A DNA stretch of 64,000 nt. Source: Ilyonectria destructans. Lineage: Eukaryota > Ascomycota > Sordariomycetes > Hypocreales > Nectriaceae. Shown piece after piece: positions 45,112 to 56,768 of the stretch. The position numbers were made by a program, and so were the translations under genes. Positions within the stretch are counted from its first letter, which is position 1. Each line of letters opens with the position of its first letter. The stretch lies in the NCBI GenBank assembly GCA_020740775.1, contig JAHEWK010000003.1, forward strand, positions 1,674,001-1,738,000, written 5' to 3'. The notes beneath the pieces are model-generated. The model was not told where the DNA came from, did not search any database, and saw only the letters and a list, made by a program, of their open reading frames with translations.

Positions 45112-45516
45112 AAGAGTATCTAAATACTACACTTGGGATAGTGTGCCAACGAGGAGCAGGTGTTCATGAGCATTACACACAGCATATACCTTATGTGCTC
45201 CCACTCAGATAAGCATTGATTGTATGGTGCATATTTAAATGAGAAACAGAAATCAATGAATCCACTGCAACTAGTTTGCCTAGGTTTTGATTAGAGGCTT
45301 TAAAGAGCTTGCAGGTGGATTTCTGGATAACTTTGAAAATATACGTGGATTTCTTTAAATACTAAATAATAAATAAAGTTCGTGGTTAAAAATAAATAGA
45401 AATTTTAGTTTAAAAAAGTGATTTTATTTTAGCAATATAAATTAATTTTTATTTTAATGTTTTTATAAAGTCTTCTTTAAAAGTTAACTGAAAATATAGT
45501 AAACAGTTTGCATATA

Positions 45517-45580
45517 TATCAAGAGGTTAGGGTGCCGTAGTACACATATACCCAGAGGCGGGACTAGAAGCTTAACAGTA
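45517..45580 (+). repeat. Dispersed repeat, copy B (partial)
   Basis: Matches the first 64 bases of copies A and C, then diverges into a TA run. Confidence 0.8.
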
Positions 45581-45617
45581 GTATATATATAATAATGAAA
45601 TCTAATTTTGAACCTAT

Positions 45618-45711
45618 TATCAAGAGGTTAGGGTGCCCTAGTATACACATACTCAGAGGGGGGACTAGGAGCTGAACAGTAAAAAAACACCAACAATAGT
45701 ATTAATAATAT
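45618..45711 (+). repeat. Dispersed repeat, copy C
   Basis: Matches copy A along its whole length, including the accaacaatagtat end. It lies 37 bases after copy B in the same direction. Confidence 0.8.
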
Positions 45712-46122
45712 TAAACCTATTAAATTGTATTGTTATTTTACTTTATGATATTTAATTAAGCTTTTCAATTAGACCTTAAAGATCTGATAAAGAACTTTAT
45801 TTTGTATAGTCTCAGCTACTCTTTTTAATATATATTGACTACATAATGCTTTTCCTATTCCTATACTTCTTTCTCTTTTAATATCTAAGTAGAGAGCAAA
45901 CACTTTACAATCTGGAAAAGCGGAAGCTGCTTGAGAATAACAGTCAATTCACTAATTGTTGAAGTTATGAAAACATAAAGTAACAACAGACGTAGTAGGT
46001 TCTATTCTTTCAGCATCGGGCCTACTTCTACTCAATATGTTCTATTATCTCCGGCTTCGTTCATCAATTCTCAATTGAGCTTCTTGAGAGACCACAAACT
46101 ACTCCCAATTGTTTGTGCTACG

Positions 46123-46446
46123 CTATCTATGCCGTGCTCTACCTTCAGTTGGTTTCCCTGCCATAGGGTCAAGAGGCTCGGTAGCGGTAGTTGAACCATC
46201 GCCATTCACATGCAGAGAGTCGATCTTCTTCTTCGGTGATGCGCTCTTCGACCAGAACATGTCTCCGAAGTTACCTAGTACGGAGTTAGACGGTTAGGAA
46301 ACAATTGGAGTTCACCCACCATTATTTGTGATGACCTCGATGTAGCCTGTGACCTCTTTGCCATACTTCGGGGAAGTGGAAGACGGAGGGCATGCCTGTT
46401 GGCGAGCTGACTCGATCATGGACAGACCCCTGGTTGGTTGCGACAT
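46123..46446 (-). CDS. Small orphan protein, 92 aa, two exons
   Basis: Exons 46446-46320 and 46274-46123 with a 45-nt intron (GTGGGT donor, two CTAAC motifs, TAG acceptor). The spliced frame is 279 bases with ATG and TAG. Neither exon is long alone, but the join is in frame and gives a plausible hydrophilic protein: a Ser/Pro-rich N-terminus, YGKEVTGYIEVITNN across the junction, NFGDMFWSK, then a Lys/Thr-rich tail. No signal peptide, no known family. Expression data would settle it. Confidence 0.55.
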
Positions 46447-47787
46447 TTCGGATCAGGTTGGAGATGTATATGGTGAACTGCTTGGCTTTCTTCTGATGTT
46501 GATGAGAATGAATGTCTGCAATATCTGTGGCATGGACCTGGAACAGACATCATTTAAGTAAGAAGAGATGAGATATGATCGTCGACACAGAGACCCGTAG
46601 TTTCAATCAAACCTCAAGTCCATAATCTTGAATTCGACTAAACAATGGCCTCACAAACAAATCACCAATATGGGTGCGTGAATGCTGGTCACGAAAGACT
46701 GATCGGGAATGGCCTCACCGGAGACACATGTTGTGTGAATGTAAGATTCGGAGCCATTTCCTTTCTGGCCTAGATTGATTTACCGGGACTACGTTGTCTG
46801 TCATGCAAGGGGAGGACATGCGCCTGACATCAACCAGTCCCTTGTTGAGAAATTATAATGGCCTCAATTCTGAACTGTGAATCGCCTTGTGATTGGCCCT
46901 AGTATGTTGCCTCTTGATCGGGAGATCTTCAAGTGTTCGAGTGCAGGCTGTCACATATCATGGAGACGAACCAAGGTTCCGCCCGAGTGTGGAGAATTCC
47001 AGACCATGTTCGAATGGCCTCAACTCAGAGACCGACGAGTTGCACTTTTTGCCAAACGTACGATTTCGAGAAACTGGGTACAGTACCCTTTGTCACATCA
47101 ACTCATCATGGCACTTCGCACTCGAGGAAAGCGTGTTCCCATTTGCTGTAGTGGTCAAAATGCAACATCGTCCGTCTTATTTCAAATTGACATGGAGTTA
47201 ATTCTTCAAGGCTCCGAGTAGGCCCATTTTGGGAGATTTAGATGGCACTGAGTACAGCAAACTCTCCTCCCATGTGTCCCATATGAGTGCGGCCTCTTAG
47301 GTGTCACATTTGAATCCATGATTGGTTGGCGATGGTAATGGCCTCTTGCAACATGATGGGTGACAAGGCCCACTTTGCTAACCGGTCCACTGAACAAACA
47401 GTGTACGAATCAAACAAGTACCTATTGAAACCGCAGCCGAGGCAGAAATATTGGCCGAGTGGCCGTTGGATCGGTGCGAGTGAACCCTGGCTGGTGGTGT
47501 TGCCGCAGCTGGGATCATCTTGGCTTCATTGGCTCCTGCGGCCTGAAGCTGAGAAAACTACGATATGCACGGGGGCGGTGTGGGGGCAGTGCGGGGGCTA
47601 TAATGGCCTCAAAATGTCAGGATCTCCCCAGCTAATCTCAACAGGGCGGTGCGAGCCTCGTGCCCGGATCAGGCGCCGGGCTCCGGATGGCTGCGTTAAC
47701 TTCCATCTTGACGTGAGAGGGACTCCATACATCTCATTGAAACTATTCTGCAAGGCTTTATTCCCATCTCTACACTGCTACACGACA
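46447..47787. other. Unassigned region with repeated decamer
   Basis: Contains six copies of aatggcctc(a/t) on the plus strand at 46643, 46708, 46857, 47013, 47337 and 47602. No convincing gene; the open frame that precedes 47788 looks non-coding. Confidence 0.5.
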
Positions 47788-49717
47788 ATGAGGCTTCCAT
47801 ATTGGCCATTGGGCGCCTTTCTGGACATTCGCCCTTCTCATGATCGCCCTACTCACGGACTGCAGCCTGACGGATCTCCTTCCCCACGCAGCGAGCATGA
47901 GCGCTCCTATCTGTCAACCTCCAAAAGAAACAGTTATCCTCCGCCCTTTAAGACCGTTGAAACACCATACGCCAAACCTCATGTATATTGTCGGTTTCAT
48001 CATGATCACTTTCATAACTATTTTTGGACCTGTGCACAACTGGAGGTGCTCCTCTCCCCATGCGACACGAGGTTTTATGAAAGAAACATCAAAATCAAGC
48101 TCACTACAACAGACGGGGAAAAGACTGGCGATAACGACCCGTCTTATGATTGTGTAAGGGGTCTGGTTCAAGAGAAGCCCGCTCGCCTCCTCCGCTTGGC
48201 GCTAGCAAGACGCATCAAAGCCCCCCCAGCTCGTGATTGGAACGCGAAGCCTGAAGATTCTGGACGCGATACAGTGAATGGCTCGGAGCTGGAGGTCCCA
48301 GATGGCACTGAACTTGGGGACAAACCAGTCCTGCCGTCTAACTTGTATGAGACCCATGGAAAGGACGGGCTCACAGCCTGGAAGTCAGGGCCGGGTCGGA
48401 GCAAAGAATGGAGGAGGAGCTCTTCCACAAAGAGGAAAACGCGGCGGCAGCGTTGCCGTGATAAGGAACACCAGCGCGATCAAGGAAAAGGCGGTAGGCG
48501 ACCGGCAGACCCTCACCAAGTTGCTCGGCAGGAGCCAGTTATGATGCTCAAGAGTCAGACCAACTTTGAACGAGGTAAACTTGCTAGGCGTTCAAAGAGA
48601 GGGTTCTCTCCTCGGCAGAAGCACTTCGAATTGGAGGAGGATGATATCAGACTTGTCCAAGATATCCAAGAGTAAGGTCGTCCGCGATGTTCCCAGCCTT
48701 TTACTACGGCCTAATCAACTAATGCTCATATGATCCAGTAACTTTAAGCCTGTGCAAAAGACGAAGACCAAGGACATTGTGAATAGGGGCGGATTCAATC
48801 TCACGGTCAACAACAGCGACGTAGACTCGATATTGAGCTTTCAAACCAAAGATTTCGCGGCGTACGACTACAATGATGAGGAATTGGGTGATGCAAAGAA
48901 TGATGCGCCCCTCTTATTCCCGACCGAGTCGCGGGCAACGCAGAAGACCTGTAGGGACCTACCCAAAGCGTCCCATGCAGCTCCTATCCCGCAGCACATT
49001 CCAAAGAAGACGACTGAGGGAATCCACCAGTTGCCAACATTGAAGCTTAGACACCCATTCAGCTTGTCTTGCTATTTCTTTCGTTCTGATATGGACTGGG
49101 TTGATGTTCATTATCAGTCACCGAGCCCCCGCAAAGCGTTGGCGAAAAACAACGGTTCCGGGCCGCTGACGCCTCCGACCGAGTCCGGTCATCATCAAAC
49201 CTCCAAGCGCAAAGACGGCAGGAAACCGCATCGGGGTATCCACGGACTGAAAATCCCCAGCTTCTTGTCTATTGGCGCTGCCGAAGTCTTCCTTACTCGG
49301 CGATGGGACGCACTCTCCTCCCAGACGTTGCACCTGAAGAACCTCATCGGGAACGGCTACGACGACGGTACTAGCTTGCTCCGGGTGTTAAAGAAGAAGG
49401 AGAATCAATTGAACTCATTGTCGTTAAAGTACAAGCGCGCAATGATCAGACAACGCCACGTCGAAGCTTTTTATGCCAGAATGATGCTTGAGCTTCGGGA
49501 GCGTGATGAATGGGTGAACGAGTGGAGTGAGGAGATTGTGGACTCGTTCTGGATGATGCGAAAAGAGCCTTCGATGAGAAAGGGAAAGGTATCGGGAAAA
49601 TCTACAAAGCCCATCGCGGAGCTTTGTAATTGCAGCAGCATCACTACTTTCCAGGATTTGGATGCATGGTACGATTGGCAATGCAAGGCCGTGGTTAGGG
49701 ATATGAATCAGCGTTAG
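47788..49717 (+). CDS. Uncharacterised 620-aa protein
   Basis: Exons 47788-48671 and 48739-49717 joined by a 67-nt intron (GTAAGG donor, CAACTAAT branch region, CCAG acceptor); total 1863 bases. The start is uncertain; the frame is open upstream to 47326. No family recognised. Residues about 200-290 are strongly basic (RRSSSTKRKTRRQRCRDKEH), like a nuclear or nucleic-acid-binding tail. Exon 2 has a polar middle, PLTPPTES, then a more ordered end from IPSFLSIGAAEVFL with Leu/Lys/Glu-rich helices and a possible coiled coil (RVLKKKENQLNSLSLKYKRA), closing with aromatic-rich WYDWQCK. In exon 1 a second frame (47840-48157) also looks protein-like, so the exon 1 model may be partly wrong. Confidence 0.5.
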
Positions 49718-50410
49718 AGGAACGGAAGGGTGCTGGGTATCGCTTTTGGGTCAATTGTCAACACGAAATTTTAGAAGCAATAGGTTTAGGAAAGAATGCC
49801 CTATTCACAATAAGCCAAATTGTCACGACGCCCTAGCGGAGTGATATTCCCTTTTGCCGTAGTCGACAATGTGATAAAAAAAAGTCCAGCGTTTCATTAC
49901 ACTAATTTAAATACTCTTCCCAGAATATACCCAAAAGGTTGTTACCCAGCAATAGGGCCTTGGAATGTTAAAAATCACGGGTACAAGATAGCAAAAACTC
50001 CAAGAAAAAGTGTAAGCAGAACAAAGAAGACTACATCAGACCCTTCAACAACATCCTCCGGAAGCTAGAAGTCTGACCCACCCCCATTCCCCTCTTGACC
50101 ATCATAGTCGGGTGTTGCTTCGACGGTTATTTCCACCCCGCCCCGTCACGGCTTCCCCATATTCAACGGACGCAGCTACCTCAAAAGGAGGCGTCAGAGC
50201 ACGGGGAGCACGTCGAGGGACGAGCCGTGGGACCGCCATGAGACCTTACTTAACGCCTTGTCTGACTTAACCCGTACATTCAACATGCATGTTGCCTACT
50301 CGAGGCATGCTGGAGCGCAAGGGATAAGTCTCAATGGATCAGTCAAACTATTCATCCATCATCCATCATCATCATCATTATCGTCGTCGTCGTCGTCGTC
50401 GTCGTCATTA
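49718..50410. other. Intergenic region between convergent genes
   Basis: No gene seen. Ends in a CAT/TCG trinucleotide tract. Confidence 0.4.
50362..50408. repeat. CAT then TCG trinucleotide microsatellite
   Basis: Runs of catcatcat followed by about eight tcg units, just beyond the stop of the C2H2 gene, so in its 3' untranslated region. Confidence 0.9.
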
Positions 50411-51261
50411 TCATGACTGAGGACGACGTCGTGGCGCGCCTCGTGGCGGCTTGCACACTGGGCTGTCTAGGTGTGCCAACCATGTGACCTTGTCAGTCCC
50501 CGTGTGGCCGCGTTCGCATCGAAACGGCTGATACGCAACGCGGGCGCATTTCTTGACATGCCGCTTGTAGTTGTCGCGGCGTATGAGGACCTTCCCACAG
50601 GCGCATTGTAGTGACTCCCCCGGCGAAAACGTATCGTAGAGCCTGGGCCGGTGTTGGCGGCTGTTGCGGTGCCGCTCAAGCTCTCGCTGCGAAGGGAAAG
50701 CTAAGTCGCTGCAGCCAAGCTCGCAGCGGAACCGTCTCATGGGAGCTATCTCCTCGAGAGGAGACTGGGAACTCGGGACCGACGATGGAGCCGACGGTGG
50801 AGTCGATCCCGGAGTCGGCACTGGAGCTGGGGTTGAGTTGTGGGTGGAGCTGGGGGCGACGGGCGATAATGATGACGGTGGTGATGATGACGAAGAAGAA
50901 TAATCAACCTGTCGGAAATTCAACTCTGGAATCACTTGGAGCTGGCGGGGATCAACAGTTGGCAGAAGCTGCTGATGAGCACCGTGCTGCGAAGTGAGGT
51001 CGGGCAGCAACGGCTCGTTGTCTGATTCCTGGAAGAATTGGCTTTCCTTGTCGTCGGCAAAAGCAGTGCAAATGACACAGAAGAACCGGGTGCCGCCGGT
51101 CCTTTGCGCAATAGCTTCCCCAAAAGCTACTTGATGATCATCATTGTTGCAGAAAATGGGAGGAGGACAGGGAAGACCCTGTCCTTAGCGGTTGTATCAG
51201 CGTTGGTTGGAGGCGGCTCAGAGAGCTCTGCTGCACTGGCCCACGAGGTCTCAGGGACCAT
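50411..51261 (-). CDS. C2H2 zinc-finger protein
   Basis: The main exon (51041-50411) is secure; a probable first exon (51261-51131) with ATG at 51261 follows a long CT-rich tract and joins through an 89-nt intron, giving 253 aa. The acceptor of this intron is the least certain point. The C-terminal 110 residues have three finger-like units: FRCELGCSDLAFPSQRELERH, then LQCACGKVLIRRDNYKRHVK with a Cys final ligand, then PFRCERGHTGTDKVTWLAHL. The middle is Ser/Pro-rich, with runs of Ser and PSSVPSSQSP. The tail is basic (RGAPRRRPQS). Typical of fungal C2H2 DNA-binding regulators; target genes unknown. Confidence 0.7.
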
Positions 51262-52483
51262 AGGGGTGCTAAGAAGAAAGAAGAAAGAGAACCGATTGAT
51301 ACGGCTACGGGCGCTGATTTTATAAGCCCGCGTTTAGAAGCTCGGTGCGCCCCTCCATAACCTGAAAGTGGTGAGGCCATTGTTCCAGCGCCACCCCATA
51401 ACTACGCCACAAGGCGTTTTTGTCGCAGTGCCAACACTGAGACATTGGGCGGTGACACAAACCGTGAGGCCATTATATGGCAGTGGTCGCTGATTGGCTG
51501 GGCAGAACAGGGGAGTGCACAGGATGCCCAATACCGCGAAGTGCAACCGCCTGGTTTACAGTTTTCAGCGATGGTTGGACGCAACCATTTGTCCGTTCTA
51601 TAGGAACCAGATGCTCGCAGTCTAAGACATCACCCTTGACACGTCCAGCTTCAGGACCGCCACTCCTAGCTTCTCGCTCCAAGACAGGTGCCATTTCAGA
51701 TTTGCTGCCGAAGATACATTGCACACTCGGCCTGATTTCTACTAGTCGTTTGAAAATTTAGGTAGGCTCCAATTCAATTAGCTACTGCTGTAATAACTCT
51801 TGCGAGTTGCGTATTTTACGCATTTTAAGTGTCTGTACGCCTTACACTTCATGAGCCCTAAATTTTCAATTTACATCCTTCAAGTAATGTTACTAACTCT
51901 AGCGCTTAGGGTCCACTCAGCCGAGGGTTTTACCGATAGATATACTATACAAGAATACACAACAGATAACTAACTCTGTAGAATAGAGCGGTAGTTGAAT
52001 TGAAGGTGTACTTACTCCGTATACAAAGAAACAGTCCAGCCCTCACCTACTCTAACAAAATTTACCTTCTATCTACCTCCTGTCTTTTAAAATCCAGCTT
52101 CAGATGTCCAATTATTAAACTACCTGATTACACCTCTATTCGGTGCAAACTAATAGCACATCAATATGTGCTAAAACACTGCAACTTACAGTGCTCGAGG
52201 ATGAGTGCTCGATTCCACCCATTCATCTATTTACGTATAGCTCGTTTCTATTTGCGTCTTTTTTTTTTTTTTTTTTTTTTTTAGCTTTACTCAATATCTT
52301 CAGATAGATCAAATGTTTTCAAACAATAGACAAATATTTAGTGCTACACCCAGCACCAGAGGAGACAGTAGCTGAACAACGTTGTTTCACACTGATCTGT
52401 GACGTGCATAACGAACATACAATAAATTTAAAACATGAGGTTCCCTCATCGGGCGGGCATCGTTCCTATAAACCATAGATCAT
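51262..52483. other. Unassigned region with a duplicated gene fragment
   Basis: Contains two reverse copies of the decamer (tgaggccatt at 51372 and 51465), the hydrolase fragment listed separately, and an AT-rich stretch. A run of about 23 T lies at 52260-52282. Confidence 0.5.
51576..51765 (-). pseudogene. Partial duplicate of the alpha/beta hydrolase C-terminal region
   Basis: The minus strand reads CIFGSKSEMAPVLEREA and LDCEHLVPIERTN, closely matching YVFGGKSDLSPLLEREA and LDCGHLVPMERTN of the intact hydrolase at about 52700-52890. DNA identity is high, with an internal deletion of about 30 bases. Only this segment is present and no start fits, so it is a truncated duplicate about 1.1 kb from its parent. 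Confidence 0.85.
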
Positions 52484-53922
52484 TTAAAGCTTACTCTTAT
52501 TTGTACCTCTCGTAGTCTGGGCATCTTTGTCTCCTTCTTGAACCCGCCTAATTTCCTCTGACCACCGTTCGTCAATAGCGATCTGGGACTGACGAGAGAC
52601 AGCGGCGCTGTGCTCTTGCAATACTCGCCTCTCATGCTGCCAGCGCTCTACTTCAGATCCGAGATACTCAGCGATAATTTGAGCGGACTGATTTGTCCGT
52701 TCCATAGGAACCAGATGCCCGCAGTCTAGAACAACCTGCTTCACGAGTCCAGCTTCAGCACCGCCACTACCTCCAACCCCGGCACCAGTCTTGACCATTT
52801 TTGCTTCTCGCTCCAAGAGAGGCGACAAATCAGATTTTCCTCCGAAGACATATTGCACACTCGGCCTGATTTCTCCCAGTCGTTTGAAAACATAGGCTGG
52901 CTCAGACCGATAGAACAGACAGTCAGCATGCTGTGCTTGCTGATCAGGGTCAATGTCAGTATACGACTCATTGGGGGCATCCCGGTATGTAGGCCGTAGA
53001 AAAGTAAAGAGTTCCTGATGTTTCGACGTTGAGAGCGTCACCCTCCCGTCTTTGGAGTCGCTCGGGTGTAGCTCTGTGGGTAACGCTCTAAGGCCGTACC
53101 GCACCCATGCGTCAAGGACTCGAGGGTCCCAGGACTGATAGAACTTGCTCTTGTTGAACTTATTTTGGGCATCTTCCCGCGATGGCCAAACGTCTCGCCG
53201 TTTTGTGGAGAGTATGGCTGGTGGAATACTGCCGTTACGGATTTGAATGACCGGGTCGATCAATACAAGCGAGCGTAACAATCGGGGATGCATCAATGAA
53301 AGAAGCGCCCTAAAGTCTGCGATGAGTCAAATCCAACCTTGGAATACCTTGTTACAACATACAGTTGAGTGCCTCCCATACTATGACCTATGCCAACGAT
53401 TGGGTGGGGCATTTCGCTTTGCTTTTGATTGATCAGGTTCATCAAGTCTCTCGAGTGGTCAATCCAACTCGCTGCTACCATGTAAGTTCTAGTACAAGAT
53501 CAAGGCCGCTGAAGAAAACTCACGATCGTTTCCAAGTATCCGCTCGTTAAATATTCCAGAACTTCCTTGATTCCAGCAGTCGGCAGCCCAAATGGCACGA
53601 ATTCGAAACCCGTAGCTAGCGGCCCGCTTCTGAAGGTCATCCCATAGGGGTTCGTACAATTCCTTGACATGGTGTGAGCCCATGAACTTGGTATGAAGAT
53701 GAAATGCGCTAGTTCATTCGAATGACGCACCTTGGGGAAGCCATTTGCATGTGCACCTATGATGGTCACGTCCCCCGGCCGAGGTTCACCATTGTTCAGT
53801 GGAATGTACTGCTTCACTGCGAGCTTCGGCAGGTCATCATCTCCGTGGGCAGTTGCTCCAACGTACTCGCGCGTGTGCGAACAGTTCACAACGTGCTCCA
53901 CAATGCGGAACTGAGAAGCCAT
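52484..53922 (-). CDS. Alpha/beta hydrolase with peroxisomal targeting signal
   Basis: Four exons, 53922-53731, 53662-53524, 53474-53363 and 53309-52484, 422 aa, introns 49-68 nt. The alpha/beta-hydrolase pattern is clear: HANGFPKELYEPLWDDL (oxyanion region), WIDHSRDLMNLIN, the nucleophile elbow GIGHSMGG with Ser142, LVLIDPVI, and near the end LDCGHLVPMERT, which should carry the catalytic His. The last three residues are SKL, a type-1 peroxisomal signal. The family includes peroxisomal hydrolases, some linked to secondary-metabolite pathways in plant-associated fungi (AKT2-like); no such pathway genes are seen here, so no such role is claimed. A loose repeat of its 3' end lies at 51576-51765. 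Confidence 0.88.
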
Positions 53923-55466
53923 TCTCGTCAGGGCGTTGATTCTCTTGGGTAGCAAATCCAATAACGGCCGTGTACGACTCCTGCAAACTCGCGCGCTTAT
54001 CAGCTTGCCTGTTAGGAGCGGCGAAGTAAACAAAGCTGACGATGTCATAAGAACGGTGCGACGCACTTTGGTTGAACCAGCATGAAGAATAGTGCAGGAA
54101 ATGCGACGAAGTCTATGCACGCAAGGAAGATGCTTCGTCCCCAGTGTCCTCTTGGTACGGGGGCGTTTGGCGGTGACGCCCTGCGACCTGTTTCACGCCC
54201 TGTGAACTATTTCACGCCCTGCAAGCCATGGCACGCCCTGCGCCGGCAATCAATATATTCATACGCTAAATGAGATTTTGCCGAGGTTGGCAAACGAGCT
54301 AGGCCGCTAGAAACCATCAGCTGGACACAAGGCCCAGATTGGTACTGCAACGCTCTGCAAATTTATCTTTTGGTCTGCGGGCGGCTTCCATTGCAACAGA
54401 GCCTATCAATAGATTCTGCTTAACATAGCTCCCACGTACGCTCCTTAGCTCCCTTGTCCTTCTCCCTGCCTTCTTCACACAGTAGCAATTTTTTTATCAC
54501 TGCGCAATGAAGCTCGGCGTAGACGATTGCGTTGCTATCGCGATGATTCGACCATCTCCCCGTCTTATCTCTGACTCCAGTCGCCTGCAGCTGCTCGCCG
54601 CATAGTCCTCGATATACTGCGATGGTAGTTTATTGCATGTTCTGATATTTTATTTAAAATACTAGTAATTATTGTATGATTGTGCCAATACTAAAGGAGC
54701 AATTATTTCTAATGATAGTGTTAAGTGTGCTGAAAATTCAGGCTTACATGCGGTAAAGACAGCGCTACGGATGACGATGGAGCAGTGAGACCGACTCGAA
54801 CGACGTACATGTCCAGGGTCATGTTTCTATGTTGCCCTTTCATGTCGTCCTGTTCATCACAACAATTAATTCAACTACAAACACAATGTCATCGACAAGG
54901 GCAATCGGACGGCCTTGGTTCAATACTTGCGACATCTACTTAGAGTTTACATTCACAAAGTGCATATATTTTCCTAGCCGCGGGCTGGGGTAGAGCAAGG
55001 CCAACAACCACGGGTTGTAGGGTAGGCACTGTCCAGAATTGCGGGTATCCTCACTGTAGCAGATGCTTGCATAAGGGGGCGGCATTACTGGAAATCAGCC
55101 TCAAACCTTAGGTATAAGTGACACTTCGCAGGGAACTTTCACTACTTATACGAGTTTCCCGTTATGGACTACTTTTAATTCTTGCTCAAATTTGCTCAAC
55201 CATCGACCGGCTCGGATGGGAATCGGTGGGGCTGATCACGGATGAGCGGGACACATTAATGTGGGACGGCCGCCGCATGGTCCGTCCGTATGGCACGCAG
55301 GGTCAATAGGAGTTCGCCGGGGTTCTCCAAGATATTGAAAGAAGTGTACAGGTCTATCCTGAAGGGATTGCGCTACACTCCCCAAAAAATTGAGTTGTGA
55401 TTCATACAAGTTCATATTCAAACGACTACCAAGGTACATAGGATTTCACTGTACGTCGACTCTCAG
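53923..55466. other. Promoter region of the hydrolase and unassigned sequence
   Basis: Carries the 19-bp tandem repeat listed separately. Beyond it no gene is seen. Confidence 0.4.
54176..54243. repeat. 19-bp tandem repeat, about 3.6 units
   Basis: Units at 54176-54194, 54195-54213, 54214-54232 and a partial one at 54233-54243 all begin acgccctg and have identical 19-base spacing. Lies about 255 bases upstream of the hydrolase start. Confidence 0.85.
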
Positions 55467-56728
55467 TTACCACACCACTCCCTTCTGCTTCATCGGAACA
55501 TGGAGTAGCCGATGACCTGCCTCATTCGCCTTGGGTAAATGCCCTGCGCGGATGTTCACTTGCAAAGACTGATGGATCAGCCTTGGCTCTCCCAATGTGG
55601 CATCACGTTTCTTTCGTAGAGCCACAAATTCCTCCTCGGTTATGCCATCTCGTAGATGCTTGTTCTGAGCCTTGTGGTCCTTCACGCTCATCCAAGGTGC
55701 GGGCGCACCGCGCTCCTCTGGGGGGTAGTCGTGACCCGTCCAGATTTTGACATGATCTGGCAGGCTCAACAACCTGCGCCCAGAGTTAAAAAGATTGCTT
55801 GCACTGCCGCCCGGGAAATCGCAACGAGCCGTGCCAAGGTCTGCGTGGAAGAGAGAATCACCACAGAATACATTGTCTAAGAAGCCATGTCAGTCGGTAT
55901 CGCACAACAATGGGTTGCTGCGGGTGTCTTACCTCCAATCTTGTAGCCCATATGGTCGGGAGTGTGACCAGGAAGGTGCATGGCCGTTGCACTCAGCTTA
56001 CCAATGCTGAACACCTCATCATCGTCAAAGAGCTTATCAAAAACGCGCCCGTATTCGTCTGGTGGAACTCCGTATTTTCCACCGAACAATTCTTGCACCT
56101 GTTGGATGCGCTTCCCAATGCCGACACACGGCTTGTATCCTTGCTCCTTGGCAAGCTGCTTCTGGAGATATGATACTGCCGTCAAGTGGTCTGCATGAGC
56201 GTGTGTTTCGAGAATCCAGTCCACCTTGTAACCCTTTTCCTTGACCAGGGCGAGTAGTGCATCGGCAGTATGAGTAGCCACGACCAATGTGGCCGGATCA
56301 TAATCCAACACCGGGTCAATGATGACTGCGGTCAACGTGGATGGATCAGCAACCACGTACTGCCAAGTGCCCGTCTTAGTCTCGAAGACGTCATGTACTG
56401 TGGGTTCCCCAGCCAACGGTGCGTCGGTGCTGTATGAAGCTCGACTTTGGGTTGCATAATGCGGGCTTCTGGTAGTGAGTGGATGCACGTTGCTTGTGGC
56501 ACAGCCCGGCGCTCTTCTTGGAGACGGTCGATAAATTGCCGTATTGACAGAAGAACCATTTGGTGACACGCTCTGAGTAGTGTACGCGGCCTTGTTCTCA
56601 GTGTGGCGAATGCGGCAGAGCTGCCTCCTCGACTCATTTAGCAGCGGGGCTCGCGTTGTGGGAAGCGCCCAGCGCAGACCCCGCGTCGCCTGCGAGCTAC
56701 CGCCGATGTGAGGGCGAATGGACTTCAT
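55467..56728 (-). CDS. Mitochondrial persulfide dioxygenase-like MBL-fold enzyme
   Basis: Exons 56728-55933 and 55876-55467 (56-nt intron), 401 aa. The first 100 residues are Arg/Ser-rich and poor in acids, like a mitochondrial presequence. The metallo-beta-lactamase fold shows the metal motif THAHADH, then GHTPDHMGY, CGDSLFHADLG (metal-binding Asp) and GHDYPPEERG. The DLGTARCDFPGG segment is typical of the sulfur-dioxygenase branch (ETHE1/Blh), which oxidises glutathione persulfide to sulfite, rather than glyoxalase II. The divergent neighbour is sulfide:quinone oxidoreductase, which makes that persulfide, strongly supporting this role. No rhodanese domain is fused. A CAT microsatellite lies just before the ATG. 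Confidence 0.9.
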
Positions 56729-56738
56729 GGCCAATTGA

Positions 56739-56768
56739 GATGATGATGATGATGATGATGATGATGAT
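56739..56768. repeat. TGA/ATG trinucleotide microsatellite
   Basis: About ten tga units on the plus strand (CAT-type on the coding strand), only 10 bases upstream of the dioxygenase start codon, thus probably in its 5' leader. Confidence 0.9.

Larger units (their letters stand above)
45112..46122. other. AT-rich repeat island
   Basis: 45290-45900 is very AT-rich and has no gene. It carries two copies of the dispersed repeat listed separately. Confidence 0.6.

Noticed and set aside
46109..46297. Plus-strand 62-codon frame
   Set aside because: The opposite strand holds a properly spliced exon of the 92-aa gene.
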